Part shown: positions 1 through 7,507 of the stretch, one piece after another
Numbering within the stretch: position 1 is the first letter of the stretch
Layout of the letters: the number at the start of each line of letters is the position of its first letter
Assembly: GCF_003628145.1 (NCBI RefSeq)
Contig: NZ_RBZV01000014.1
Span: forward strand, 42,345 to 106,344
DNA length: 64,000 bases
DNA from: Trinickia fusca
Lineage (GTDB): Bacteria; Pseudomonadota; Gammaproteobacteria; Burkholderiales; Burkholderiaceae
Direction of reading: 5' to 3'
Notes under the pieces: generated by a model
What the model was told of the DNA's origin: nothing
Database searches by the model: none
What the model saw: the letters and a program-made list of their open reading frames with translations, nothing else
Translations under genes and position numbers: made by a program

Positions 1-542
1 GCGCACTGCTGGAGCTCCAGCGCAGCAACCAGAAACTCGAACACATGGCCTCGATCGATCCGATGACGGGGGCCATGAATCGGCGCACGTTCATGGATCG
101 CGTCGAAGTCGAGGTCGGGCGCGCGAAGCGCGGTGGGGCGCCGTTCTCGCTGCTGGCGCTCGACATCGATAACTTCAAGCGGATCAATGAACGGTTTGGG
201 CATCAAGCCGGTGATCGGGTGCTCAAGGGCATCGTCGAGACAAGCCTCGAGGCGATTCGGCCGCACGACGGCATGGGTATCGCGCGCGTGGGCGGCGAGG
301 AGTTTGCGTTGCTGCTGCCGCAGTCTGCGCTCGATGTCGCGTTGATGAATGGGGAGCGTATTCGGACTGCGATTCAGGCTATGCGCTTCGAGGGTGGGGC
401 TGATCGGTTTTCGGTCACGGTCAGTATCGGCATCGCTCAGTATGGCCAGGATGGGACGACTAGCGATGCGATTCTGCGGGCGGCTGACGAGCGGCTTTTT
501 CGCGCCAAGAGTCATGGGCGCAATTGTGTGATCGCTGTTTGA
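1..542 (+). CDS. Diguanylate cyclase (GGDEF domain), C-terminal part, cut by the window edge
   Basis: The reading frame is open from base 3, so the start lies outside the window. What is visible is a complete GGDEF domain. The helix ending in LEHMASIDPMTGAMNRRTF is the usual entry to the domain (D-x-T-G-x-x-N-R-R). The I/D nucleotide region reads LALDIDNFKRINERFGH, and the signature is RVGGEEFALLLP, i.e. GGEEF, which is compatible with an active enzyme condensing two GTP into cyclic-di-GMP. No RxxD product-inhibition site was seen five residues before GGEEF. The upstream sensory part is unknown. The protein ends about 18 residues after the SIGIAQYGQ strand, which is normal. Family call is firm; catalytic activity is inferred. 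Confidence 0.9.
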   Translation, partial: ALLELQRSNQKLEHMASIDPMTGAMNRRTFMDRVEVEVGRAKRGGAPFSLLALDIDNFKRINERFGHQAGDRVLKGIVETSLEAIRPHDGMGIARVGGEEFALLLPQSALDVALMNGERIRTAIQAMRFEGGADRFSVTVSIGIAQYGQDGTTSDAILRAADERLFRAKSHGRNCVIAV

Positions 543-599
543 CTGTCCGTTTAGCCGCCGTTTAACGAAGCGTTGCGGTCGAGGCGTCGCCTGTGAGCG

Positions 600-2165
600 T
601 CACTGCATGCGGGCCTCGATGCGCGACGCCTGCGGGGCAGGCTCAGCGTCCGCCTCGATTGGCGCATGGTCGGGCGTTCGGCCAAGAAAGCCGAACACGG
701 TCGCAGCCGACAACACCGTGACACAGGCGAGCGCACGCAGCAGCACGCGGAATGCCTCTCCGTAACCCGCCACGAGACTCGCGCGGTTTGCTTGAGGCAG
801 ATTCGACAGCGCGCCGGCCAGATCTCCCATCGCGAGCCGTCCCGCCGCTTCGCGCAGCACCGCACCCTGAGCGAAGCCATGCAGCTGCGCGGCAACGAGC
901 CCTGCCAGTAACGCTGCGACGACCGCCAGCGCGACACCTTCACCGGCCACGCGCGTCGTGTTGAAGATGCCGGCCGCCATGCCCGCGCGTTCCTTCGGCA
1001 CCACGCTGACGGCCAGTCCGTCCATCAGTCCCCACGGCAAGCCGATCCCGCAGCCGATCGTCGCCATGGCCGCGTATAGCGCCGACGACGACTGTCCGGG
1101 CGCGCATTGCGCGAGCCACAACTGCCCAATCGCGCAGATCAACAAACCCGCCCCGGCGACGACGCCAGCCGACATCCGACGCGCCAGCCAACCTGCCACG
1201 AGCGGCACGACCAGCATCGGCGCTGACAGCGCGAACATCATCCGTCCAGCGGTCACGGTATCGTGTCCTTCGATGCCGACGAAACGCACTGGCAGCAGCA
1301 CAAGCAGCACGACATAGGAATAAGCCGGCGCCGCGGCAAGAAACTGCACGCCGACGAAACGCGCGTAACGAAACAGCGAAAGGTCGAGCATCGGCTGCCG
1401 CACGCGGCCCTCGACGATCACGAACGCTGCCGCGAAAACAGACGATGCGGCCAGCAGTGTGATGACGCGCGCGCTGTCCCAGCCATTCGATGGCGCATCG
1501 AGCACCGCGCACGTGAACAGCGCAAGGGCAGCCGTGAAGGTGGCGGCGCCGAGCCAGTCGAAGCCGAGCGCAGCCGGGTCACGCGTCTCACGCATATAGC
1601 GCGTGCCGGCCGACACGGCCAGCGTCGTCAGCACGGCCGTGCCGACGAATACCGAGCGCCAGCCGAAGTGCTCGATGAGCCATCCGGCCACTAGCGGGCC
1701 ACAAGCGAGCCCGACGCCGAACGTCGTGCCGAGCAGACTGAACGCCCGCGTGCGCTCATGACCGTCGAACTCTTGCGCGAGCGCGGCAGCCCCGGCCGAC
1801 AGCGCCGCGGCTCCGGCGATACCTTGAGCGGCACGCAGCCAGTCGAGCCAGACCACGCTCGACGCGCGCGTGGCGCACAGCGAGGCCAGCGCGAACGCCA
1901 GCGTGCCGGCCAGAAAGACGCGTTTGCGTCCGCAGCGGTCCGCGAGCGCGCCAAACGCCATCAGGCAACTGCCGAAGCCGAGCATGAACGCATTAGTGAC
2001 CCAGACAAGTGCCAGCGGAGTGCCGCCGAGCGTGTGCTCGATGGCCTGCAAGGCGAGTGCCGGCGCAGTGAAGCTGAACGGCATCGCGAGGGCGGCCAGA
2101 CAGACGGCACCGAGGATCGGCAGCTTTGCCGTCGTGCGGCGGGGAGAGGCCGCGAATGAAGTCAT
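600..2165 (-). CDS. MFS drug exporter, DHA2 (EmrB/QacA-like, about 14 TM)
   Basis: A 521-residue polytopic membrane protein of the major facilitator superfamily. The loop 2-3 signature is seen as GALADRCGRKRVFL (motif A). A glycine-rich antiporter motif C, GVGLACGPLVAGW, lies in TM5. Length and number of hydrophobic stretches suit the 14-TM proton/drug antiporters (EmrB, QacA). The open frame extends 36 codons further upstream, but ATG 2165 has GAGGAA nine bases before it and begins the natural N-terminus, so I take that start. It is divergent from the LysR gene at 2320 across 154 bp, the classic arrangement for LysR control of an exporter. The substrate cannot be read from sequence. Confidence 0.85.
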   Translation of the reverse strand: MTSFAASPRRTTAKLPILGAVCLAALAMPFSFTAPALALQAIEHTLGGTPLALVWVTNAFMLGFGSCLMAFGALADRCGRKRVFLAGTLAFALASLCATRASSVVWLDWLRAAQGIAGAAALSAGAAALAQEFDGHERTRAFSLLGTTFGVGLACGPLVAGWLIEHFGWRSVFVGTAVLTTLAVSAGTRYMRETRDPAALGFDWLGAATFTAALALFTCAVLDAPSNGWDSARVITLLAASSVFAAAFVIVEGRVRQPMLDLSLFRYARFVGVQFLAAAPAYSYVVLLVLLPVRFVGIEGHDTVTAGRMMFALSAPMLVVPLVAGWLARRMSAGVVAGAGLLICAIGQLWLAQCAPGQSSSALYAAMATIGCGIGLPWGLMDGLAVSVVPKERAGMAAGIFNTTRVAGEGVALAVVAALLAGLVAAQLHGFAQGAVLREAAGRLAMGDLAGALSNLPQANRASLVAGYGEAFRVLLRALACVTVLSAATVFGFLGRTPDHAPIEADAEPAPQASRIEARMQ

Positions 2166-2319
2166 CAATGGTTTCCTCAATGAAAATGACTCGATCGGAT
2201 CCGTTCGAAAGGGCGATTGCGCAACGCAGGCGGATGATAAAGGCGCGCCAATCGTGTTTAAATGCGTCCTCATTCCGGTCTATGCGGACAATTCCGCTCG
2301 AATTCGAATCAGAGGCTGT

Positions 2320-3219
2320 GTGGATACGCTTGGGGGACTCGTCGCATTCGTTCGTGCCGCCGAAACGCGCAGTTTCGTCGCGGCGGCACGTGTGCTCGGC
2401 ATATCGGCGTCGGCGGTGGGCAAAAGCGTGGCGCGGCTCGAGGCCCAGCTCGGCGTGCGGCTGTTCCATCGCAGCACGAGAAGCATCAGCCTGACCGAAG
2501 AGGGCGCCGCGTTCTTCGACCGCTGCCGTCATGCGCTCGAAGAACTCGAACTCGCGCAAAGCGAATTGTCGAAGGCGACACAAACGCCGCGAGGACGATT
2601 GCGCGTGAGCCTGCCGGCCGTCGGCTATCGCTTGATCATGCCGGTCGTGCCGCGCTTTCGGCAGATGTACCCCGACATCGAACTCGATCTCGACTTCAGC
2701 GATCGCCTCGTCGACGTGATCGATGAAGGCTTCGACGCCGTCATCCGCGGCGCCGATCTCGCCGATTCACGCTTGATGTCCAGGGGGCTCGGGCCGTATC
2801 GGCTCATGCTCTGCGCGTCGCCCGAGTACCTGGCGCGCTACGGCGTGCCGCGCGAGCCTGCCGATCTCGCCACCCATCAACGGCTGCGTTTCAAGGTGCG
2901 TTCGACGGGCAAGCTGCAAGAGTGGCTGCTCGACGACGTGCCGGCGGTGCAGGGCATGAGTTCGTCGCAGGAACTCGTCTTCAACAACCTGGAGGCCTTG
3001 CTGATGGGCGCGCTGCAAGGGCTCGGCATCGCCTATTTGCCCGACTTCGCGGCGCGCGAGCCACTGCGCGACGGCGGCTTGCAGCGCGTGCTCGAGCAAT
3101 GTCGTACGCGCGAAGGCACGTTCTCGATCCTATGGCCGACGAGCCGGCACATGGTGCCGCGGCTCCGTGTGTTCGTGGATTTCCTGGCGGAGCATCTGTT
3201 CGACGACGAACGATCGTGA
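2320..3219 (+). CDS. LysR-family transcriptional regulator (divergent to the MFS exporter)
   Basis: A 299-residue LysR-type regulator. The N-terminal winged helix reads FVRAAETRSFVAAARVLGIS followed by SAVGKSVARLEAQLGVRLFHR, then a two-lobe effector domain ending near residue 295. The frame is open for 150 codons upstream, but that part overlaps the exporter. The GTG at 2320, preceded by an AGAGGC-like ribosome site, gives the canonical LysR N-terminus VDTLGGLVAFVRAAE. It probably controls the divergent exporter and itself from the 2166-2319 region. It belongs to the CrgA/DmlR-like group often found next to exporters in Burkholderia. Inducer unknown. Confidence 0.88.
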   Translation: MDTLGGLVAFVRAAETRSFVAAARVLGISASAVGKSVARLEAQLGVRLFHRSTRSISLTEEGAAFFDRCRHALEELELAQSELSKATQTPRGRLRVSLPAVGYRLIMPVVPRFRQMYPDIELDLDFSDRLVDVIDEGFDAVIRGADLADSRLMSRGLGPYRLMLCASPEYLARYGVPREPADLATHQRLRFKVRSTGKLQEWLLDDVPAVQGMSSSQELVFNNLEALLMGALQGLGIAYLPDFAAREPLRDGGLQRVLEQCRTREGTFSILWPTSRHMVPRLRVFVDFLAEHLFDDERS

Positions 3220-3227
3220 CGATCGGG

Positions 3228-3914
3228 TCACCCGTTGTTCGAAGGCACTTCGCAGAGCAAGTGCCTCATCGTCACAATCGCATTCATCGCCGCGACGAGA
3301 GCGGTTGCCGGACTGGTCAGTGGCTTCGACGCGTGCGTGACCAACTGAGCGGCGCCGGCCATTGAGGCTTGTGCCAAGGCCACGACCGATGCGCCGTCGT
3401 GGTAGGCCTCGTCCGCCGCGGCCGCAATTGCAGCGAGATAAGCGGCCTGTTCTCCGCCCCTGAACAAGCGCCAGGCACCTTGTACCAGCCGAACCTCGAC
3501 ATCCGCTCCGGACCGCTTCGCCGCGTCCGCAAATACTCGCGTGGTCGGCCCTAACGTCGTCTCGACGGCACACAGCACGATCACTTTGCCGCCGATTCGC
3601 GTCGCCTCTTCGGCCAAGGCACTGTCCACTCTTATTACGGGGACAGTGGCCGTGGCCGAAGCGGCGGAGGAGATACAAGGCCCCAAGGTGGAGCACGTTA
3701 GAAGCACCGCATCCGCGCTGTGTGCAAGGTCCGACAGCGCGGCGCACGTTTGACGTTCTATGTCATGAGTAAGCCCATTGGCTTGTTCTGCGGCCATCAG
3801 GAGGTCCGCTCGTACTTCGTGATGGAGCGAGGCATTGGGCAAATTCATTTGCTGCGCCGCTGTGTTGAACACGTCGACATTGCTTTCTGCGGTATGTAAG
3901 CACGCGATGCGCAT
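3228..3914 (-). CDS. Aspartate/glutamate racemase-family protein
   Basis: A 228-residue cytosolic protein starting MRIACLHTAESNVDVFN. ATG 3914 is preceded by GGAG; the open frame continues 12 codons further but without a site. The first active-site region is clear: AVLLTCSTLGP contains the first catalytic cysteine and the STLGP phosphate-type loop of the Asp/Glu/hydantoin racemase superfamily. The second half has VALAQASMAGAA, where classical glutamate racemase has a second cysteine. This LAQASM form recurs in an uncharacterised subfamily, so two-base racemisation should not be assumed. It converges with the LysR gene (8 bp gap) and is divergent from the two-component system. Substrate unknown. 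Confidence 0.7.
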   Translation of the reverse strand: MRIACLHTAESNVDVFNTAAQQMNLPNASLHHEVRADLLMAAEQANGLTHDIERQTCAALSDLAHSADAVLLTCSTLGPCISSAASATATVPVIRVDSALAEEATRIGGKVIVLCAVETTLGPTTRVFADAAKRSGADVEVRLVQGAWRLFRGGEQAAYLAAIAAAADEAYHDGASVVALAQASMAGAAQLVTHASKPLTSPATALVAAMNAIVTMRHLLCEVPSNNG

Positions 3915-4032
3915 TGCGCTTCTCCGGGGAAGTGACGTAGTCCCACACAATCACTCGGCGAGACTACGGTGCCGGCGGTGTGAAAAGGGGCGTTCATCCG
4001 AGCCATCATAATGTCGATATGCAAAGACGCGG

Positions 4033-4049
4033 CTTAAGGCAGCGTTAAG
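4033..4049 (+). promoter_or_regulatory. PmrA/QseB-type direct repeat upstream of the two-component operon
   Basis: CTTAAG at 4033-4038, five bases GCAGC, then GTTAAG at 4044-4049: a direct repeat with an 11-base period, 54 bases before ATG 4103. The PmrA box is described as YTTAAK-N5-YTTAAK, and this fits except for the first base of the second half. It is probably the site for autoregulation by the response regulator just downstream. The match is seen in the sequence; the function is inferred. Confidence 0.55.
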
Positions 4050-4102
4050 CTATGGCAAGCGAAGCTGACGGGCTGGCGAGCGAGCAAAACGGAGGAACGA
4101 AC

Positions 4103-4765
4103 ATGCGTGTGCTGTTGGTCGAAGACGATCGGATGATTGCCGAGCCGGTGGTCGATGCCATGCGACGCGAAGGCTATGCCGTCGATTGGGCGCAGGATGG
4201 CCGCAGTGCCGAGCTGTCGCTCGACAACGGCGTGTACGACCTCGTGCTGCTCGACCTCGGTTTGCCGAAAAAGGACGGTATCGATGTGCTGCACGCCTAC
4301 CGCGAGGCGGGCGGTGAGGCGCCCGTGATCATTCTTACGGCACGCGACGCCGTCGACGAGCGTATCCGCGGCCTCGATACGGGTGCCGACGATTACCTCG
4401 TCAAACCGTTCGACCTCGATGAGCTCGCCGCGCGAGTGCGCGCGCTGCTGCGCCGGCGAACGGGACAAAAGCAACCGGTGTACGCCCATGGCGGTCTGAC
4501 ACTCGATCCGGCCGCGCACGAAGTCACGAAAGACGGTGAGCCTGTCGTGCTCGTGCCACGCGAGTTCACGCTGCTGCGCGCGCTGATCGAAGCGCCGACG
4601 CGCGTGTTCACGAAGGCCGAGCTCGAAGAGAAGCTGTATGGATGGGGCGAGGAAGTCGGCAGTAACGCGCTCGAAGTCCACGTGCACAGCTTGCGGCGCA
4701 AGATCGGCGCGCAAGAGATCGTCACGGTCCGCGGTGTCGGCTATCGGCTGAGACGCATCGAATGA
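4103..4765 (+). CDS. OmpR/PhoB-family response regulator (QseB/PmrA-like)
   Basis: 220 residues: an N-terminal receiver domain with VLLVEDD, the phospho-acceptor aspartate in DLVLLDLGLPKKDG, a conserved Thr in IILTARD and Lys in LVKPFDLDEL. It is followed by a winged-helix DNA-binding domain ending in ALEVHVHSLRRKIG and VRGVGYRL. ATG 4103 follows GGAGGA by seven bases; an in-frame ATG 17 codons upstream would add a non-family tail. It overlaps the histidine kinase by ATGA at 4762-4765, so the two are translationally coupled. The sequence style is nearest to QseB/PmrA/TctD regulators. A matching direct repeat lies upstream at 4033. Confidence 0.92.
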   Translation: MRVLLVEDDRMIAEPVVDAMRREGYAVDWAQDGRSAELSLDNGVYDLVLLDLGLPKKDGIDVLHAYREAGGEAPVIILTARDAVDERIRGLDTGADDYLVKPFDLDELAARVRALLRRRTGQKQPVYAHGGLTLDPAAHEVTKDGEPVVLVPREFTLLRALIEAPTRVFTKAELEEKLYGWGEEVGSNALEVHVHSLRRKIGAQEIVTVRGVGYRLRRIE

Positions 4766-6114
4766 GGTCGATCAAGCGCTGGCTGTTGGGCTGGCTCATC
4801 TGCGGGTTTGCCGTTGCCTCGGCCGTCGCCGGGTACGGCATCTACCACATGGCACGCGAAGAGGCGAGCGAACTGTTCGATTACGAGCTGCGCGCGGTGG
4901 CGCTCTCGCTGCCGGCAAACCTTTCCTCCGCGGCCGGCGCGCTTGCGACGAGCCCCGACTTCACCGACATCGGCGAAGACCTCATTGCCATCGAGATCTG
5001 GGACCAGGCCGGACAGCTCGTCTACCGCTCCGAACCGAACCCAATACTCGATCGTCTGCCAGCGGGCATTCGCACGATCGAGCGCCACGAGAAACATTGG
5101 CGCGTATTTGGCCTTCAACAATCGCAGCGGTTCATTCAGGTCGCGCAGCCCGTCTCGGTGCGCGAAGCGCTGGCAGCCAGGCTGGCGCTACGTACGCTGT
5201 GGCCGCTGGCATTGCTGCTGTCTGCGACGGTCGTGCTCGTGCTCGTCGTCGTCGCGCGGGCGCTTGCGCCGGTCGGCGGGTTGTCGCGCGCGTTGGCCAC
5301 GCGGTCGCTCGATGCGCTCGAACCGCTGTGGTTCGACGGGGCGGTGCCGGTCGAGATCCAGCCGCTCTTGCACGCGCTCAACGATTTGCTGGCGCGCCTG
5401 AACGCAGCGTCGCAAGCGCAACGCACGTTCGTGGCCGATGCCGCCCACGAGCTGCGCTCGCCGCTCGCGGCGCTGAAGCTGCAACTGCAAGCGGCCGAGC
5501 GCGACGGCTCGCTCAAAGGCGAAGGGCAAACGCTCGCACGCATCGAAGAGCGGCTCAACCGCATCATTCGCCTCGTGCAGCAGCTGCTTGCGCTGGCGCG
5601 CGAGGATGCGCAGTCGAGCGGAACGATGGAGAGCGTCAGCCTGCGGCGGCTCGCCGAGCAGACCGTCGGGGATTTTTCGTTGTTGGCCGAGGACAAGGAG
5701 ATCGATCTCGGCCTCGAATGCGAGTCGCTGCTGCCTGAGGTGGACCTGTTCGAAGTGCGCGGCGAACCGCATGCACTGACGGTGCTGCTGAACAACCTCG
5801 TCGACAACGCGATTCGCTACACGCCGCGTGGGGGGCGTGTCGACGTGATTCTGCGGCGCGAGGCCGGCGCGATCGGCTTCGAGGTGCGCGACAACGGCCC
5901 GGGTATCCCCGATGACGAATTGGTACGGGTCTGTGATCGTTTCTATCGGGGCATGGAGACGCAAGGGCAGGGTAGCGGCCTGGGCCTGGCGATCGCCTCA
6001 CGGATCGCGCAGCGGCATCGTGCGCGGCTCACATTGCGTAACCGCGGCGAGGGGCCAGGATTGTCGGTGACGGTAGCGGGGCTCGAGCCGAGGCCGACAC
6101 CGGTGGCCCACTGA
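4762..6114 (+). CDS. Sensor histidine kinase of the coupled two-component system (QseC/PmrB-like)
   Basis: A 450-residue inner-membrane kinase. TM1 is at the N-terminus (about residues 5-27), followed by a periplasmic sensor of about 120 residues and TM2 near residues 150-170. A short linker leads to the dimerisation box DAAHELRSPLAALKLQLQ with phospho-acceptor His229. The ATPase domain shows the N box LLNNLVDNAIRYTPRGG, G1 DNGPGIP and G2 GQGSGLGLAIA. Its start overlaps the response regulator stop (ATGA). The stop codon abuts the stop of the convergent carrier gene with no gap. The signal sensed is unknown; QseC/PmrB relatives respond to catecholamines, iron or cationic agents. Confidence 0.9.
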   Translation: MRSIKRWLLGWLICGFAVASAVAGYGIYHMAREEASELFDYELRAVALSLPANLSSAAGALATSPDFTDIGEDLIAIEIWDQAGQLVYRSEPNPILDRLPAGIRTIERHEKHWRVFGLQQSQRFIQVAQPVSVREALAARLALRTLWPLALLLSATVVLVLVVVARALAPVGGLSRALATRSLDALEPLWFDGAVPVEIQPLLHALNDLLARLNAASQAQRTFVADAAHELRSPLAALKLQLQAAERDGSLKGEGQTLARIEERLNRIIRLVQQLLALAREDAQSSGTMESVSLRRLAEQTVGDFSLLAEDKEIDLGLECESLLPEVDLFEVRGEPHALTVLLNNLVDNAIRYTPRGGRVDVILRREAGAIGFEVRDNGPGIPDDELVRVCDRFYRGMETQGQGSGLGLAIASRIAQRHRARLTLRNRGEGPGLSVTVAGLEPRPTPVAH

Positions 6115-7104
6115 TTACCGCATCTGCGATGCGGTAACGGACTTGTGCTCCCCCCACCTCGGAACAACGCGCACGTAGACCAACTCGCTTACCAGCTCGA
6201 CAAGCGTCTGTGTCACGATGATCGCCGGCAACACCGGAACAGCACCTGGTACAGCAAAGGCGAGCGGTAACACCACGAGCGAGTTTCGAGTCGAAGCGCT
6301 GAATGCGACCGACCGCCCGGCCGGAGCATCGAGACGGAACAGCCGGGCGACCGACCAACCGATCAACGGGGCGAGAATGGCAAAGGCGACATAGATCGGC
6401 ACGACCCGCCAGACCGAATTGATCGCCGGCGCAAGCCGGGGCGCCACCGACGCGATGACCACGAACAGGACCACGGCTGTCGCCGGCACGGGCAATAGAC
6501 CCAGCACGGCGGTTACCCGCGCACCGGCGCGGTGCCGCGCCGCCCAGAGTTGTACCACGGCCGCAAGCGCGAGCGGAACGGCGATCAGCCACACGAAAGC
6601 ATGAACGAACGGTCCGTGCTGGACCAACCCGACGGCACGCTCTCCGAGAAACAACTTGAGATAGGCCGGCAGCAAGAGCATTTGCAGGATCAGAAGGGGA
6701 GGCGTCGCCGCCAGCAACAGGCGGGCGTCGGCACGGCCGAGATGAGCGAAAGTCACCACATAGTCGATGCACGGTGCGAGCAGAACCAGGAGCACGCCGA
6801 GCCGCACCATCGAATCAGCCGGCAGGAACTGGACGAGGCCCGCGACGAGAAGCGGCACGACGACGAAGTTCGCCGCGAACAGGGCGGCAAGGAACCGGCC
6901 CCTTGAGAAGGCTTGCGCTAGATCCGCGAGCGGAACTTGCAGAAACGTTGCGAACAACATGAGTGCAAGGGCTGGATTCACGCTGATTTCAAGCGCGGTC
7001 GTGCCGGGGATGAGCATCGCGGCAAAGGCCGCCGTTACGACGAAGCCGAAGTAGATGCCGATTTGGCGACTCTCCAGTGACGCTCTCAGATTCTGGATAC
7101 CCAC
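6115..7104 (-). CDS. Bile acid:sodium symporter/ACR3-superfamily membrane carrier
   Basis: 329 residues, almost wholly hydrophobic, with about 10 predicted membrane segments. VLLAPCIDYVVTFAHLGRAD resembles the conserved ...APC... segment of ACR3-type arsenite efflux carriers, and SASTRNSLVVLPLAFA matches the second inverted-repeat crossover segment of the BASS fold. No arsR, arsC or other arsenic gene is nearby, so arsenite transport is only one possibility; BASS relatives also carry organic anions. A strong inverted repeat lies upstream at 7158-7182. The gene ends exactly where the histidine kinase ends on the other strand. Confidence 0.65.
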   Translation of the reverse strand: MGIQNLRASLESRQIGIYFGFVVTAAFAAMLIPGTTALEISVNPALALMLFATFLQVPLADLAQAFSRGRFLAALFAANFVVVPLLVAGLVQFLPADSMVRLGVLLVLLAPCIDYVVTFAHLGRADARLLLAATPPLLILQMLLLPAYLKLFLGERAVGLVQHGPFVHAFVWLIAVPLALAAVVQLWAARHRAGARVTAVLGLLPVPATAVVLFVVIASVAPRLAPAINSVWRVVPIYVAFAILAPLIGWSVARLFRLDAPAGRSVAFSASTRNSLVVLPLAFAVPGAVPVLPAIIVTQTLVELVSELVYVRVVPRWGEHKSVTASQMR

Positions 7105-7157
7105 GTACGCCCCCCTCGATTTTCAATTGAACTTTCGTATCCCTAATTATCTAGATG

Positions 7158-7182
7158 TTTGTCAAACCTGTCTTTTGACAAA
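7158..7182. promoter_or_regulatory. Perfect inverted repeat (9-7-9) upstream of the ACR3-like gene
   Basis: TTTGTCAAA (7158-7166), spacer CCTGTCT, TTTGACAAA (7174-7182). The arms are perfect complements. The site sits 54 bases upstream of the carrier start at 7104. It looks like a dimeric repressor operator for that gene. It also contains TTGACA on both strands, so promoter -35 elements may be embedded in it. Regulator unknown. Confidence 0.5.
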
Positions 7183-7239
7183 GTAATTTCGGACAACGCC
7201 AAGTTTGGCTATGCGTCGGGTTTGGCTTATGACGCCGCG

Positions 7240-7467
7240 ATGCGGCATTTGGCGATCCAACTCGTGGCGAGGACGAACGCCACGCGCAGAGATGCGCGTC
7301 TGCCGTTTCGCAGGCGAGATAGAGCGAGCGGAGGTGGAAAGTGTTCCGAAAAAAGCGGCCAACTGCCTCACGCGTCATGGTCTTACCCCCGATCGGATCA
7401 AAGCGCTGCTAGCTCGTCGATCGAGGCGATGCGCGCGATACCGAGCAACGGTATCGTCATTGATCAT
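7240..7467 (-). pseudogene. Collapsed remnant of a marR-isochorismatase-FUSC operon (paralogue of 9673-11765)
   Basis: Read on the minus strand, four short pieces of the neighbouring operon occur in the same order with the middles missing. They are the marR start (ATG at 7467, then GACGATACCG versus CACGATACCC at 11757), the 3' end of the isochorismatase-like gene (GAGCTAGCAGCGCTTTGATC near 7410), the FUSC start (ATGACGCG near 7378) with its internal SLYLACET segment, and the FUSC 3' end (CCACGAGTTGGATCGCCAA near 7240-7262). The whole ghost is about 230 bp against 2.1 kb for the intact copy. No functional product is expected. The joined fragments show this is an internally deleted duplicate, not random similarity. 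Confidence 0.75.
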
Positions 7468-7471
7468 TTTG

Positions 7472-7485
7472 CTATATTAATATAG
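7472..7485. promoter_or_regulatory. Perfect 14-bp palindrome, relic of the MarR operator
   Basis: CTATATTAATATAG is perfectly self-complementary. It stands at the same place relative to the relic marR start as CTATATTAGCATAG does before the intact marR (11770-11783), and the flanks are alignable too. It now lies 22 bases before the start of the peptidase gene at 7508, so the operator may have been captured to control that gene. Sequence relationship seen; regulation inferred. Confidence 0.6.
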
Positions 7486-7507
7486 TTATATTTTTGAGTA
7501 AATGTGA

